64,000 bases of DNA. Origin: Legionella antarctica. GTDB lineage: Bacteria > Pseudomonadota > Gammaproteobacteria > Legionellales > Legionellaceae. Shown one piece after another: positions 1 to 9,781 of this stretch. How positions within the stretch are numbered: position 1 is the stretch's first letter; each line of letters starts with the position of its first letter. The notes below the pieces were generated by a model. That model saw only the letters and a program-made list of their open reading frames with translations, was not told the DNA's origin and made no database searches. The stretch lies in the NCBI RefSeq assembly GCF_011764505.1, contig NZ_AP022839.1:186001-250000 (forward strand). The letters run 5' to 3'. A program made the translations under genes and the position numbers.

Positions 1-1194
1 GGTAAAGTCGTTCCTATGTTGCCTGAGGCTTTGTCCAATGGATTGTGTTCGCTAAACCCCCATGTGGATAGATTATGCATGGTCGCAGAAATGTCGATTG
101 GTGCAGATGGAAAAATAGCGCGTTCCCGTTTCTATCGTGCCGTGATCCACTCCCATGCCCGCTTAACCTATACTCAAGTGGGTTTATGGCTTGAGCAAGA
201 CCGTGCTGACGAAAAACATCAACCTTTATGGCCTATGCTTCAATCGCTTAATGATCTGTATCACGTTTTGCTGGCAACGCGTAAGACTCGTGGTGCCATG
301 GATTTTGAGACCACTGAAACACGTATAGAATTTGATGAAAATAAAAAAATTAAATGCATCGTACCCGTGATTCGGAATGATGCTCATAAAATAATTGAAG
401 AATGCATGCTGGCCGCCAATGTGGCTACAGCACGTTTTTTAGAAAAAGCTGAAATTCCTACCTTATATCGGGTTCATGCAGCTCCGGAAGAAGATAAAAT
501 TACTGCCTTGAGGCAGTTTTTAGGTGAATTGGGATTGCAGTTAAGTGGAGGTAAAAAACCTGGTCCAAAAGATTTTCAACGGACTATGAGTCTGATTGGC
601 GATCGACCTGAAAAACATCTTATTGAAACAGTGATGTTACGTTCTTTGAAACAGGCACAATATGTTGAGGCCAACGAAGGGCATTTTGGCCTGGCTTATT
701 CTGCTTATACTCATTTTACTTCTCCGATCAGGCGTTTTCCCGATTTATTGATTCATAGAGCCATAGGTCATCTATTAGATCAACAACCAGTTGATAAATT
801 TATCTATACCCACGAGGACATGAGCCGGTTAGGTAAACACTCCTCTATGACTGAACGCCGGGCTGATGAAGCAACGCGAGAAGTAGTGGCCTGGCTGAAG
901 TGTGAATACATGCAGGATAAATTAGGACAGGTATTTAAAGGAAGGATTTCAGCGGTTACCAGTTTTGGTATCTTTGTAGAATTGGAAGATGTTTATGTGG
1001 AAGGTTTAGTTCACGTTACTTCATTAAAAAATGATTACTACAATTACGATTCGGTAAAACACCGATTAGTTGGTGCGCGAGGCGGCCATGTGTATGGCTT
1101 GGGCGATCCCATGACCGTATTAGTTGCTCGAGTTGATTTAGATGAACGTAAAATAGATTTTGAGCCTGCAGAGGAAGATGTTAGCAATGAGTGA
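1..1194 (+). CDS. rnr: Ribonuclease R, C-terminal part (cut by window start)
   Basis: This is the 3' part of an RNase II/R-family exoribonuclease, which degrades structured RNA 3' to 5'. The reading frame is open from base 1. The first part is the end of the RNB catalytic domain, with the family-typical stretch YSAYTHFTSPIRRFPDLLIHR in two overlapping motifs (YTHFTSPIRR and PDLLIHR). The last ~80 residues form an S1 RNA-binding domain (FKGRISAVTSFGIFVELED). The long Lys-rich tail of E. coli RNase R is absent; the protein ends EEDVSNE. It overlaps rlmB by 8 nt, so the two are probably co-transcribed, as rnr and rlmB are in E. coli. RNase II is the alternative, but the rlmB linkage favours RNase R. 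Confidence 0.93.
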   Translation, partial: GKVVPMLPEALSNGLCSLNPHVDRLCMVAEMSIGADGKIARSRFYRAVIHSHARLTYTQVGLWLEQDRADEKHQPLWPMLQSLNDLYHVLLATRKTRGAMDFETTETRIEFDENKKIKCIVPVIRNDAHKIIEECMLAANVATARFLEKAEIPTLYRVHAAPEEDKITALRQFLGELGLQLSGGKKPGPKDFQRTMSLIGDRPEKHLIETVMLRSLKQAQYVEANEGHFGLAYSAYTHFTSPIRRFPDLLIHRAIGHLLDQQPVDKFIYTHEDMSRLGKHSSMTERRADEATREVVAWLKCEYMQDKLGQVFKGRISAVTSFGIFVELEDVYVEGLVHVTSLKNDYYNYDSVKHRLVGARGGHVYGLGDPMTVLVARVDLDERKIDFEPAEEDVSNE

Positions 1195-1936
1195 GCAGCT
1201 AGTGTATGGGGTGCATGCAGTAGTTGCTTTAATTAGCAATCCCCGTCGGATTGTAAATAAGCTCTTTGTCAGTCAGGATAGATTGGATAAAAGACTACAA
1301 GATGTATTAGATAAAGCAGAACAGGCTCAGATCAGTATTGAGAAATTAAGTATGCAAAAAATGAACCAGCGTTTCGCCGATTTTGCCCATCAAGGGGTAG
1401 TTGCCAGTGCTGCTTCGTTGCCTGATTATGGTGAATCCGATCTGGTTGCCTTATTAGATTCCAGTAAAAAGCCTGGTTTGGTTCTTATTCTTGATGGAAT
1501 AACCGATCCCCATAATTTAGGTGCGTGTATGCGTTCAGCAGATGCAACTGGTGTCGATTTTGTGATGATCCCCAAGGATAAAAGTGCCAGTATTACTCCG
1601 ATAGTAAGCAAGGTAGCTTGCGGTGCTGCTGAATCAGTGCCCTTGGTCAGGGTAACTAATCTTGTTCGAGCGATGGGCATTTTAAAAAAACAAGGGGTTT
1701 GGATTTATGGTGCTGCCGGTGAGACAGATCATTCTCTTTACCAGGTAGACTGCTCAGGAACTATAGCCATAGCTATGGGAGCTGAAGGAGAAGGGTTGAG
1801 ACGTTTAACCCGAGAGCACTGTGATGGCTTGTTTTCTTTACCGATGCTGGGCTCTGTGGAAAGCTTGAACGTATCTGTAGCCACTGGAGTCTCTTTGTAT
1901 GAAGTGATTAGACAAAGAGGCGGCTCTGATGAGTGA
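1187..1936 (+). CDS. rlmB: 23S rRNA (guanosine-2'-O)-methyltransferase RlmB
   Basis: SpoU/TrmH-class SAM-dependent methyltransferase; the E. coli enzyme modifies G2251 of 23S rRNA. It is 249 aa, close to the 243 aa of E. coli RlmB. An N-terminal substrate-binding domain starts [10 protein letters not shown]. The knotted catalytic domain carries motif 1 ([14 protein letters not shown]), motif 2 (MGAEGEGL) and motif 3 ([14 protein letters not shown]). I chose the ATG at 1187, inside the end of rnr, because an upstream in-frame start would add 9 residues with no family similarity. It overlaps both rnr and rpiA by 8 nt, so the three genes look translationally coupled. Confidence 0.95.
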   Translation: MSEQLVYGVHAVVALISNPRRIVNKLFVSQDRLDKRLQDVLDKAEQAQISIEKLSMQKMNQRFADFAHQGVVASAASLPDYGESDLVALLDSSKKPGLVLILDGITDPHNLGACMRSADATGVDFVMIPKDKSASITPIVSKVACGAAESVPLVRVTNLVRAMGILKKQGVWIYGAAGETDHSLYQVDCSGTIAIAMGAEGEGLRRLTREHCDGLFSLPMLGSVESLNVSVATGVSLYEVIRQRGGSDE

Positions 1937-2579
1937 ATTAAAAATTAAAGCAGCCCAAGCGGCTATGGCCTATGTTGAAGATGATATGGTGATAGGTGTT
2001 GGCACAGGCTCCACGGTTAATTTTTTTATTAAGGAATTGGCTGCCATCAAACATCGTATTGATGCCTGTGTTGCAAGTTCTAAAGCAACCGAGGCCTTAT
2101 TGCGTGCGGAAGGTATTCCTGTTATTGAGTTAAATTCAGTGAGCGAATTACCGATATATTTTGACGGTGCTGACGAAGTTAATGCGCTTGGTGAAATGAT
2201 TAAAGGTGGTGGTGGCGCACTTACTCGTGAGAAAATTGTCGCGAACGCGGCAAAACAGTTTATTTGTATTGTTGATGCATCGAAGCTGGTAACCCAGTTA
2301 GGAGCATTCCCAGTGGCAGTAGAAGTTATTCCTATGGCCCGCAGTTTAGTGGCAAGACAACTAGTTAAATTAGGTGGCGATCCGGAATATAGAGAAGGCT
2401 TCGTCACCGATAATGGTAATATTATTCTGGATGTTTATAATTTGCCAATTAGGGCACCGCAAACCCTGGAACACAGTATTAAAGTAATTACGGGGGTGGT
2501 AGATAACGGATTATTTGCCCACCGCCTGGCAGATAAAATTCTTGTTGCTTCTGCCGAAGGTGTGCATCTTTTGAAATAA
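1929..2579 (+). CDS. rpiA: Ribose-5-phosphate isomerase A
   Basis: Interconverts ribose-5-phosphate and ribulose-5-phosphate in the non-oxidative pentose phosphate pathway. It is 216 aa against 219 in E. coli. Family motifs are present: [12 protein letters not shown] near the N terminus, FDGADEV mid-protein and [13 protein letters not shown]. The ATG lies 8 nt inside the end of rlmB, consistent with translational coupling. Transketolase, another enzyme of the pathway, is encoded in this window at 59.7-61.7 kb. Confidence 0.97.
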   Translation: MSELKIKAAQAAMAYVEDDMVIGVGTGSTVNFFIKELAAIKHRIDACVASSKATEALLRAEGIPVIELNSVSELPIYFDGADEVNALGEMIKGGGGALTREKIVANAAKQFICIVDASKLVTQLGAFPVAVEVIPMARSLVARQLVKLGGDPEYREGFVTDNGNIILDVYNLPIRAPQTLEHSIKVITGVVDNGLFAHRLADKILVASAEGVHLLK

Positions 2580-2593
2580 GGCTGTTTAAAACA

Positions 2594-3976
2594 ATGGATA
2601 TGCATAAGGTTTTTGTAAATCGCATTATAAATATGAGAAAGATTAAGCTGATTGGTCTGGATATGGACCATACCTTAATTCGTTATAACTCAGAAAATTT
2701 TGAATCCCTGGTTTATGAATTAATCAAAGAACGATTAGTGGAAATAAAAAAATATCCCGCAGTTCTAAAAAAATTAAACTTTAATTTTCATGATGCTATT
2801 CGTGGTTTAGTGATTGACTGCAATAATGGAAATATTTTAAAGCTCAGTAGATATGGGGCCATAAGACAAAGTTATCATGGGACAAAACTTATCAGTTTTA
2901 GTGATCAGCAGGAAATTTATCGAAGTATTTATGTTGATTTGGGCGATCCTAATTACATGCCCATAGACACATCATTTTCCATTGCATTCTGCGTTTTATA
3001 TAGTCAGTTGGTTGATTTAAAAGATGAATTGCCTACTCATGAAATGCCTAATTACCAAAGCATAGCCAAAGACGTGCAATATTGCGTGGATAAAGTGCAT
3101 TCTGATGGTAGTTTAAAAAAAATTATTAGCAAGGATCTAAAAAAATACGTCCTCAAAGAGCAGGCTGTAGTAGAAGGGTTGAAGCATTTTATTCGTCACG
3201 GTAAAAAGATCTTCATCCTGACCAATTCAGAGTATTCTTATACCAAACTTTTGCTCGAATACGCAATTACTCCTTTTCTAAATAAAGGAGAGACTTGGCG
3301 AGATTTGTTTGAATACGTGATTACTTTAGCTAATAAACCCCGATTTTTTTATGATAATCTGCGTTTTTTATCGGTAAATCCAGATACTGGGACCATGAGC
3401 AATGCTGGGGAAACGTTAGTTCCGGGAGTATATCAAAGTGGTAATGCGAAGCAATTTACTGAAAATCTGAATATCAGAGGAGATGAAATTCTTTACATCG
3501 GGGATCACATTTATGGTGATATTTTAAGATTGAAAAAAGATTGTAACTGGCGAACAGCATTAGTGGTTGATGAGCTGGGTGAAGAGATTGCATCGCAGCT
3601 AAAGGCACTGCCCATAGAGAAAAAAATTGTTGCGGCAATGGGTATTAAAAAAACACTTGAGCAAAAATATGTCGACCTCTGTACCCAGAGTATCGATGAA
3701 AGCTCAGCGCAATATGATAAAGAAATTCATGATGTACAGTTAAAAATTTCAACAGTAGATTTACAGATTTCCAAACTATTGAAAGAGCAAAGCGCTTTTT
3801 ATAATCCTAAATGGGAAAGAGTATTTCGAGCTGGTGCTGAAGAAAGTTATTTTGCCTATCAGGTAGATCGGTTTGCATGTGTTTACATGGAAAAACTATC
3901 CGATCTTTTAGAACATTCCCCAATGACCTATTTTCGAGCGAACAGACGTTTATTGGCTCACGATATCGAAGTATAG
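2594..3976 (+). CDS. HAD-IG family 5'-nucleotidase (cytosolic IMP/GMP type)
   Basis: 460-aa HAD-superfamily hydrolase of the eukaryote-like purine 5'-nucleotidase group (cN-II/HAD-IG). Motif I is GLDMDHTLIRY with nucleophile and acid Asp at residues 23 and 25. Motif II is FILTNSEYSY. The acidic motif III/IV is YIGDHIYGDI. L. pneumophila has a characterised IMP-GMP-specific member at the equivalent position, as I recall; the substrate here is inferred from that. The C-terminal ~90 residues are predicted helical. Met14 (MRKIKLIG) is an alternative start. The first ATG is kept because a weak AAGG lies about 11 nt upstream. It follows rpiA by 14 nt. Confidence 0.88.
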   Translation: MDMHKVFVNRIINMRKIKLIGLDMDHTLIRYNSENFESLVYELIKERLVEIKKYPAVLKKLNFNFHDAIRGLVIDCNNGNILKLSRYGAIRQSYHGTKLISFSDQQEIYRSIYVDLGDPNYMPIDTSFSIAFCVLYSQLVDLKDELPTHEMPNYQSIAKDVQYCVDKVHSDGSLKKIISKDLKKYVLKEQAVVEGLKHFIRHGKKIFILTNSEYSYTKLLLEYAITPFLNKGETWRDLFEYVITLANKPRFFYDNLRFLSVNPDTGTMSNAGETLVPGVYQSGNAKQFTENLNIRGDEILYIGDHIYGDILRLKKDCNWRTALVVDELGEEIASQLKALPIEKKIVAAMGIKKTLEQKYVDLCTQSIDESSAQYDKEIHDVQLKISTVDLQISKLLKEQSAFYNPKWERVFRAGAEESYFAYQVDRFACVYMEKLSDLLEHSPMTYFRANRRLLAHDIEV

Positions 3977-4172
3977 TTTGGCGCTAGTATTTCAATACAG
4001 ACATTATTTTATAGACATTTGCCCAAGCATGTTAAAATAATAAAAGCAAAAATTAATACCATCCTGACTCATCAAGAGAGATGTAAGAATTAAATTTATT
4101 TTATTTTTTTTCTTAAGTTTTTCTTAAGGTTTCCCCTTTATACTTTTGATGGAAAATATAAAGGGAGTTATG

Positions 4173-4625
4173 ATGCGAGTATTAATTGTCGAGGACAATG
4201 CTTTTAATGCATTTTGTTTACGTCGTTTATTAGAATCAGTGGTTACATCGGTATCAGTGTCTATAGTCACAAATAGTCAGGCTGCACTTGTTCATATTAA
4301 CGCTAGTCTGCCTGATATGGTCGTAGTTGATGGTGATTTGGGAGCAATAGATGAGCAGCATTGCAATGGACCTCAACTTGTAAATCTCGTATTGCAAAAA
4401 AATCCATATCTGCCAATTATCGCCTGGTCTGATTCAGAGTCCATGCGCGATGCTTTTAAGGTTGTTTTCAATCGATTTAATAAACCACTCAATGAATACA
4501 ACACTTGGACGAAAGCAATCAATATAGAGCGTATATGTAAGTCCTGGGCTTATTATTTTGGCGAGTTTATGGCGGGGCAGAATCCTGCATTTGCCTACCA
4601 CCAGTCTACGGCAGGCTATTACTGA
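4173..4625 (+). CDS. Single-domain response regulator
   Basis: 150-aa receiver-domain protein without an output domain. It shows the acidic pair E7/D8 (LIVEDN), the probable phospho-acceptor D53 (MVVVDGDLG), a Ser after strand 4 (IIAWSDS) and the Lys of FNKPLN. I chose the ATG at 4173 because GGGAG ends 5 nt upstream; in-frame starts at 4146 (TTG) and 4149 lie upstream of that site. It probably passes phosphate to, or takes it from, a kinase encoded elsewhere; the hybrid kinase at 11.7 kb is the nearest candidate, which is inference. The preceding 190 bp are AT-rich and non-coding. Confidence 0.8.
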   Translation: MRVLIVEDNAFNAFCLRRLLESVVTSVSVSIVTNSQAALVHINASLPDMVVVDGDLGAIDEQHCNGPQLVNLVLQKNPYLPIIAWSDSESMRDAFKVVFNRFNKPLNEYNTWTKAINIERICKSWAYYFGEFMAGQNPAFAYHQSTAGYY

Positions 4626-4714
4626 TTATTAAAATCTAATCGAACATTATCTCCCGGACCTATGTGTTTATGAATCGACAGTTTTTACTAACCCAACCTT
4701 GGTTGTCCTGCTTC

Positions 4715-7411
4715 TTAATGAGCCGCATCCCAATTCGCTCCTACGCCTATAGAAACAACCAGAGGTACAGATAACTTCACCGTTCGCTCCATCAGGTTAC
4801 AAATAATAATTTTAGAGGATTCTACTGCTTCCTGATGGATTTCAAAAACCAACTCATCATGGACTTGCATGATCATGCTCACTTGGGGATTATCCTGAGA
4901 GCGTTGCCAATCAGCTATTGCCAGCATACTTTTTTTGATAATATCTGCTGCGGTACCCTGCATTGGTGCGTTAATCGCCATTCGTTCTGCAGCTTTCTGT
5001 CTCATGATGTTGCGGACATTAATTTCCGGTAAATAGAGCCGTCGTCCAAATAACGTTTCTACATAACCAGATTGATGAGCTTGTTTGCGAGTGCGCTCCA
5101 TGTAGTCAAGTACTCCGGGATAACGGTGGAAATAAGTATCAATATAATATTGAGCGTCCTGACGCTCTACGCCAATTTGCTTGGCTAAACCAAAAGCTGA
5201 CATGCCATATATCAATCCAAAATTTACTGCTTTAGCCCGTCTTCGTTGTTCATGGGTGATTTCATTAAGTGGTGTTTGAAAAATTTCACTGGCTGTTGCT
5301 GTATGAATATCCCAACTATTGGCAAAAGCTTTTAATAAATTTTCATCCTGTGATAAATGAGCCATAATACGCAGCTCAATTTGAGAATAGTCTGCTGCCA
5401 GGATTACGTGCTCCGGAGGAGCGATAAATGCCGTTCGAATTAGTCGGCCTTCTTCACTGCGGATAGGGATATTTTGTAAATTAGGTTCACTGGAAGATAG
5501 ACGTCCCGTTGCAGCGATTGCCTGATTATAAGAAGTATGAACTCGATGCGTTTTGAGATTAATTTTTTTGGGTAAAGCATCAATATAGGTTGATACCAGT
5601 TTAGTTAAACTCCGGTATTCAAGAATAACGGCAGCAAGTCTGTAATCAAAAGCCAATTCGTGTAATACGGATTCCGCTGTAGAGGGTTGTCCCGTTGGTG
5701 TTTTTGCGATAACAGGCAGTTTTTGCACGTCAAACAAAATTTCTTGTAATTGTTTTGGCGAATTGGGATTAAACGGTTTACCAGCCAGCTGTATTGCCTC
5801 TTCTTCCAATTGATGGATGCGCTCTTTTAAACGCGTACCGTGTTTTTGCAAGGTGACTGGATCAATTAATACCCCAAGTCGCTCCATGTCAGCAAGAACA
5901 GTTACAAGCGGCATTTCAATATCGTTGAATACCTGCTGTAAAGACGCATCCATCATAGGAAATAATTGATGATGTAATTGCAAGATTATTTCTGCGTGTT
6001 CAGCAGCATAAAACCCTGCTTTATCAACAGGCACTTGGTCGAAACGTAATTGTTTTGCCCCTTTTCCTGCAATATCCTCTAAACTAAGGTTCTTATATCC
6101 TAAATATTTTAACACCAGGCTATCAATATCATGCCGACTGGCACTGCTATTTAAGACATATGACTCCAGCATGGTGTCGAATTTAATCCCTGCCAGAGTG
6201 ATACCCAGATTTTTAAAAAGAGCATAATCGTATTTTATATTGTGCCCGATCTTTTCTATAGCCGGGTTTTCTAAAATAGGTTTTAAGGCTGTTAAAACCT
6301 CTTCACAATTAAGTTGGGGATCTCCATCCCTATGAAGTAAAGGGATGTACGCCGCATTTCCTTTTTCAATAGCTACAGAAATACCCACAAGCTCAGCTAC
6401 CATGAAATCAAGACTGGTGGTTTCGGTCTCGATACAAAATGCACTACAGCACTCCAGCTTATTAAGCCATTGGTTTAATTGCTGGTTGTTAGTAATCAGA
6501 TCATAGGATGCTTTGAGCTTATTGGTTTTCGTTGTGGGTGTTGATTGAAGTTCTTCGTGCCCCAAAAGATCCTTAAGCCAGTTTTTGAATTCCAGTTCAC
6601 GAACTAATTCAATGAGTTGTTGCTTGTCTACTGGTTTGGGGGTTAATTCATGCAGATTTAAAGGAAGGTCTAAGTCCGTTTTAATAGTAACGAGCTTTTT
6701 CGATAAAGGTAACTGAGGGATACTGGCGCGAAGAGACTCGCCAATTTTACCGCCTATAGCATCAGCATGTTGCATTAAATTATCAAGAGATTGATATTCA
6801 GTCAGCCATTTAACCGCGGTTTTAGGCCCACATTTTGACACTCCTGGTATGTTATCTACGGTATCACCTATAAGGGTTAGATAATCAATGATTTGCTCTG
6901 GAGCTACACCGAATTTTTCTTTTACCCCAGCAATGTCCATACTGTAATTGCTCATGGTGTTAATAAGAGCGACATGTTCATTGACTAATTGGGCCATGTC
7001 CTTATCGCCCGTTGAGATAACAACACGCAGACCTTGCTCTGTTGCTTGTCGTGCCAAGGTTCCTATCACGTCATCTGCCTCAACTCCCTCGACAATCAGT
7101 ATAGGTAAACCCATAGCTTGCAATAATTGAATCAAGGGCTGAAATTGAGAACTCAATTCTTGAGGCATGGAAGGTCTATGGGCTTTATATTCAGGATACC
7201 ACTCATCTCTAAATGTTTTTCCCTTGGCATCAAAAACTACAGCCAGATCTTCGGGTTGATAATCTTTAATGAGCTTTTTAATCATATTGGCAACGCCATA
7301 AACCGCTCCAGTAGGTTGCCCTTTAGAATTTGTTAAAGGAGGGAGAGCATGGAACGCACGAAAAAAATAGGAGGAGCCATCAATTAAAATCAGAGGTGCT
7401 TTCACGATCAT
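4715..7411 (-). CDS. polA: DNA polymerase I
   Basis: 898-aa family A polymerase (E. coli 928 aa). It fills gaps and removes primers. Domains are a 5'-nuclease (about 1-290, [18 protein letters not shown]), a 3'-5' exonuclease-type domain (about 320-500), and a polymerase domain with motif A ([14 protein letters not shown]), the O-helix [14 protein letters not shown] and motif C ([10 protein letters not shown]). The exonuclease site looks altered: the E. coli DxE pair (D355/E357) reads E328-T-E330, and the position of D501 is His472 (YAAEH), while the D424 equivalent (IKYD) is kept. Proofreading may therefore be weak or absent. Its ATG overlaps the stop of lpxD by 4 nt (ATGA), so it is translationally coupled. 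Confidence 0.97.
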   Translation of the reverse strand: MIVKAPLILIDGSSYFFRAFHALPPLTNSKGQPTGAVYGVANMIKKLIKDYQPEDLAVVFDAKGKTFRDEWYPEYKAHRPSMPQELSSQFQPLIQLLQAMGLPILIVEGVEADDVIGTLARQATEQGLRVVISTGDKDMAQLVNEHVALINTMSNYSMDIAGVKEKFGVAPEQIIDYLTLIGDTVDNIPGVSKCGPKTAVKWLTEYQSLDNLMQHADAIGGKIGESLRASIPQLPLSKKLVTIKTDLDLPLNLHELTPKPVDKQQLIELVRELEFKNWLKDLLGHEELQSTPTTKTNKLKASYDLITNNQQLNQWLNKLECCSAFCIETETTSLDFMVAELVGISVAIEKGNAAYIPLLHRDGDPQLNCEEVLTALKPILENPAIEKIGHNIKYDYALFKNLGITLAGIKFDTMLESYVLNSSASRHDIDSLVLKYLGYKNLSLEDIAGKGAKQLRFDQVPVDKAGFYAAEHAEIILQLHHQLFPMMDASLQQVFNDIEMPLVTVLADMERLGVLIDPVTLQKHGTRLKERIHQLEEEAIQLAGKPFNPNSPKQLQEILFDVQKLPVIAKTPTGQPSTAESVLHELAFDYRLAAVILEYRSLTKLVSTYIDALPKKINLKTHRVHTSYNQAIAATGRLSSSEPNLQNIPIRSEEGRLIRTAFIAPPEHVILAADYSQIELRIMAHLSQDENLLKAFANSWDIHTATASEIFQTPLNEITHEQRRRAKAVNFGLIYGMSAFGLAKQIGVERQDAQYYIDTYFHRYPGVLDYMERTRKQAHQSGYVETLFGRRLYLPEINVRNIMRQKAAERMAINAPMQGTAADIIKKSMLAIADWQRSQDNPQVSMIMQVHDELVFEIHQEAVESSKIIICNLMERTVKLSVPLVVSIGVGANWDAAH

Positions 7412-8457
7412 TTTACCTCTCGTTGCGTTATTTGTTTCTGCAGTAATGCAACTTGTTCAGTGAGCGTTTTAATATTTTTACGCATTAGAGGAATTCGATT
7501 AACTGATAGTTCATGCTTGATGGCTATATCTTTTGGTCTTGCCGGATTACCTAAATATACGGTTCCTTCTTTTAAAAGTTTGTTAGGCGGCACTCCAGTG
7601 CGTGCTCCTAATACAACGTTGTTTTCTATACGAACATGGTCACTGACTCCTACATTAGCCGCAAAAATAACGTTATTGCCGGTCTTTGTGCTTCCCGCTA
7701 TACCTGTAAAACCACAAAGGATATTATGTTTTCCTAATTGAACTGAATGGGCTATTTGAACCAAATTATCAATTTTCGTTCCTTCACCAATAACCGTTGC
7801 CCCCATAGTTGCGCGATCTATGGCTGTATTAGCGCCCACTTCAACATTATCTTCAATAATCACCTGTCCCAGGTGAGGTACTTTGAGGTGATGCCCTTCT
7901 ACAAAAGTATAACCAAAACCATCAGAACCAATTACCGTAGAGGCATGTATGATTACTCCGGATCCAATCAGACAATTATCATAAATGGTTACATGAGGAT
8001 GAATTGTTACCTGTTCACCTATTTTAACATCATGGCCAATATGAATATGACTTTTTAATACGCTATAATTTCCAATGACACTTCCTGACTCAATAACAAC
8101 ATAGGGGCCTATGGACACATGCTCACCTAATTGGACGTCTTCGCCAATCACGGCGGTAGGGTGAATCCCGATGTTGATTTTTTTCGGAGGATGAAAATGA
8201 TTAAGCAGTTTAATAAAAGCTTTAAAAGGGTGAACTACCTGAATCAGGTTTTTTTCAGAATGAGTTATTCTCGAGCTTACTAAAATAGCACTTGCTTCGG
8301 AAGCTTCGGCTAATTTTATGTTGTCTTCCCCTTCGGCAAAAACCAGAGAGCCTGGGATAATGTCATCAATAGGTGCTAATGAAGAAATTTTTATTGAGGC
8401 ATCACCGACTACTGTTCCTTGAACCAGGTTTGCAATATCACATAGTGAAATATTCAT
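7408..8457 (-). CDS. lpxD: UDP-3-O-(3-hydroxyacyl)glucosamine N-acyltransferase (LpxD-like)
   Basis: Adds the N-linked 3-hydroxyacyl chain in lipid A synthesis. It is 349 aa; E. coli LpxD is 341 aa. An N-terminal uridine-binding domain (about 1-100) is followed by a left-handed beta helix of hexapeptide repeats (about 100-310, e.g. [14 protein letters not shown]) and a helical C terminus. The His-containing [12 protein letters not shown] segment matches the catalytic region. Legionella species carry more than one lpxD paralogue; this copy sits next to polA, away from the usual lpxD-fabZ-lpxA cluster, so it is probably the second paralogue (inference). It is coupled to polA by a 4-nt overlap. 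Confidence 0.9.
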   Translation of the reverse strand: MNISLCDIANLVQGTVVGDASIKISSLAPIDDIIPGSLVFAEGEDNIKLAEASEASAILVSSRITHSEKNLIQVVHPFKAFIKLLNHFHPPKKINIGIHPTAVIGEDVQLGEHVSIGPYVVIESGSVIGNYSVLKSHIHIGHDVKIGEQVTIHPHVTIYDNCLIGSGVIIHASTVIGSDGFGYTFVEGHHLKVPHLGQVIIEDNVEVGANTAIDRATMGATVIGEGTKIDNLVQIAHSVQLGKHNILCGFTGIAGSTKTGNNVIFAANVGVSDHVRIENNVVLGARTGVPPNKLLKEGTVYLGNPARPKDIAIKHELSVNRIPLMRKNIKTLTEQVALLQKQITQREVK

Positions 8458-8572
8458 TCATTGACCTTTTAATTCTGCAAAATAGACCGATTATATACTC
8501 CTTACACGCCATTTTCGAGATAATAAGAACAAGAAATGAGAATCTATAATTATTTATTATTAAGGCTAGGCT

Positions 8573-8725
8573 TTATGGGGTTTCATTTAAGCCTGGTTTA
8601 ACTTTGTTTCGTCCCTCATCACCCAGGTGAAAGATACAATCCAGTGCTGCCAACAGGTAGCAATCCCCTGTTTTACCTTGCATTAAAGTGATTATTTCAT
8701 TATCATTTGGAAACAAAGGGGTCAT
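8573..8725 (-). pseudogene. Remnant with calpain-like catalytic-Cys motif
   Basis: A 50-codon open frame translates to a stretch containing MQGKTGDCYLLAALD. The pattern Q-G-x-x-G-D-C-(Y/W)-L-L-A-A is that of the catalytic cysteine segment of calpain-type (C2, papain-fold) proteases. It starts at an ATG and ends after only ~35 more codons, with no sign of the His/Asn half in the downstream sequence. I read it as the surviving fragment of a larger cysteine-protease-like gene. A real short peptide cannot be excluded. Confidence 0.4.
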
Positions 8726-8852
8726 ATTGTTGCCTTTTGCTCAGTTAGCTTTAAATGCGGGCATTGCATCAAAAAATTATTATGACTACCTTAACATCTT
8801 ATGGCTGTTCTGTTTCATCCATGCCATTGGGATGGCGCTTTTTGGCGAATAA
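8661..8852 (+). pseudogene. 3' remnant of a membrane protein gene
   Basis: An open frame from a TAG at 8658 to a TAA at 8850 encodes about 63 residues. They include PFAQLALNAGIA and a hydrophobic segment LNILWLFCFIHAIGMALFGE at the very end, resembling the last helix of a transporter, possibly an MFS type. There is no start codon context or N-terminal part. It overlaps the opposite-strand calpain-like fragment, so at least one of the two has decayed. Confidence 0.3.
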
Positions 8853-9033
8853 AAGCTTCCCATAGTTTTATTTTGGGTTCGGTACGGTCTAAAATGCGGT
8901 CATGATAGCGAAACTATGATTACAGTAACCTTAAGAATTACAAGCAGCGATCAATTCTTGTGAATGCTATACTTAACTCAGAAGTTAGGTTGGCACCCTC
9001 GATAAATAAACAGCTTGCCATAAGGAGATATTG

Positions 9034-9429
9034 ATGCACAGAGCACCTCACATTCTCATTGTTGAAGATACAATGATTGCTCAGGTTGTTCTTAAAACAC
9101 AGATGATAAAACAAGGCTGCACTGTTGATACTGCATCAGATGGAGTATCGGCACTAAATCTGGCACTTCTGACTCACTACGATATTATTTTAATGGATAT
9201 AGGTCTTGGTGATGGACCCGATGGTTTTGAAGTTGCTGTTCAAATAAAGAAACAAAGCAAGATTAATCGCACTACCCCCATTATGGCTGTCACGTCACAT
9301 GGAGAGCCGGAATATTATCATAAAGCCGCAGCTGCAGGTATGGAAGGCTATTTTTATAAACCGTTTAAGCCCGATGACGCTAAAATAATTGTCGATTTTC
9401 TAAAGAATTGGCAGCAATTGCATATTTAA
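9034..9429 (+). CDS. Single-domain response regulator
   Basis: 131-aa stand-alone receiver domain. It shows the acidic pair E11/D12 (ILIVEDT), phospho-acceptor D55 (IILMDIGLG), the Thr/Ser of AVTSHG and the Lys of YKPFKP. The ATG at 9034 is chosen because AAGGAG ends 6 nt upstream; a TTG codon directly precedes it. The D-x-G-L-G-D-G-x-D-G-F-E stretch resembles receivers that partner with PAS hybrid kinases in Legionella. The hybrid kinase 2.3 kb downstream is a plausible partner (inference). Confidence 0.85.
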   Translation: MHRAPHILIVEDTMIAQVVLKTQMIKQGCTVDTASDGVSALNLALLTHYDIILMDIGLGDGPDGFEVAVQIKKQSKINRTTPIMAVTSHGEPEYYHKAAAAGMEGYFYKPFKPDDAKIIVDFLKNWQQLHI

Positions 9430-9781
9430 AATATGACAGTGTTAGTAAAGTAGATTAACTCCTTTAAGGCACCCTAAGGGGAAAAATGTTCTATCCTGCT
9501 TATTAAATGGAAGCGTTGTATTCTGTCTTTTATAACCATCTACCATCTTTGGTAAAAACAATTGCTCTGTCCACAAAAAGTTGGTTAGATTAAATAGCAA
9601 AATTAGTTGATTTTATTCAATAAAATTTAAATAAACAGGTTTTTATTGAGTTGGGCCAGGCAGCAGTTGATTAGTTTTTTACTTCATTGCTGCCTTATCC
9701 CTCACTGCAATTTGTTTTAGAATAAGTTCTTGTTGAGCGCTCACCTTAACTACAGGGATCTAAAGACTTTTTTGCATCTTC
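9430..9781. other. 352-bp AT-rich intergenic region
   Basis: No convincing gene. It contains an 8-bp inverted repeat (AGGCAGCA at 9658-9665, TGCTGCCT at 9688-9695) with a 22-nt loop. This lies between two converging genes and may act as a weak terminator. Short open frames here have no recognisable family signature. Confidence 0.5.

Larger units (their letters stand above)
8458..9033. other. 576-bp intergenic region with decayed gene ends
   Basis: There is no intact gene. Two degraded coding fragments facing opposite ways overlap near 8661-8725 (entered separately). The outer parts should hold the promoter of lpxD-polA (about 8460-8560) and that of the response regulator at 9034. Confidence 0.6.

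Noticed and set aside
2594..2632. Starting the HAD nucleotidase at Met14
   Set aside because: The first ATG has a weak AAGG and a suitable distance. Neither start is proven, so the longer was kept.
4080..4140. Direct repeat TCTTAAG in a T-rich stretch as a regulatory array
   Set aside because: Only two short copies in low-complexity sequence; no reason to treat as functional.
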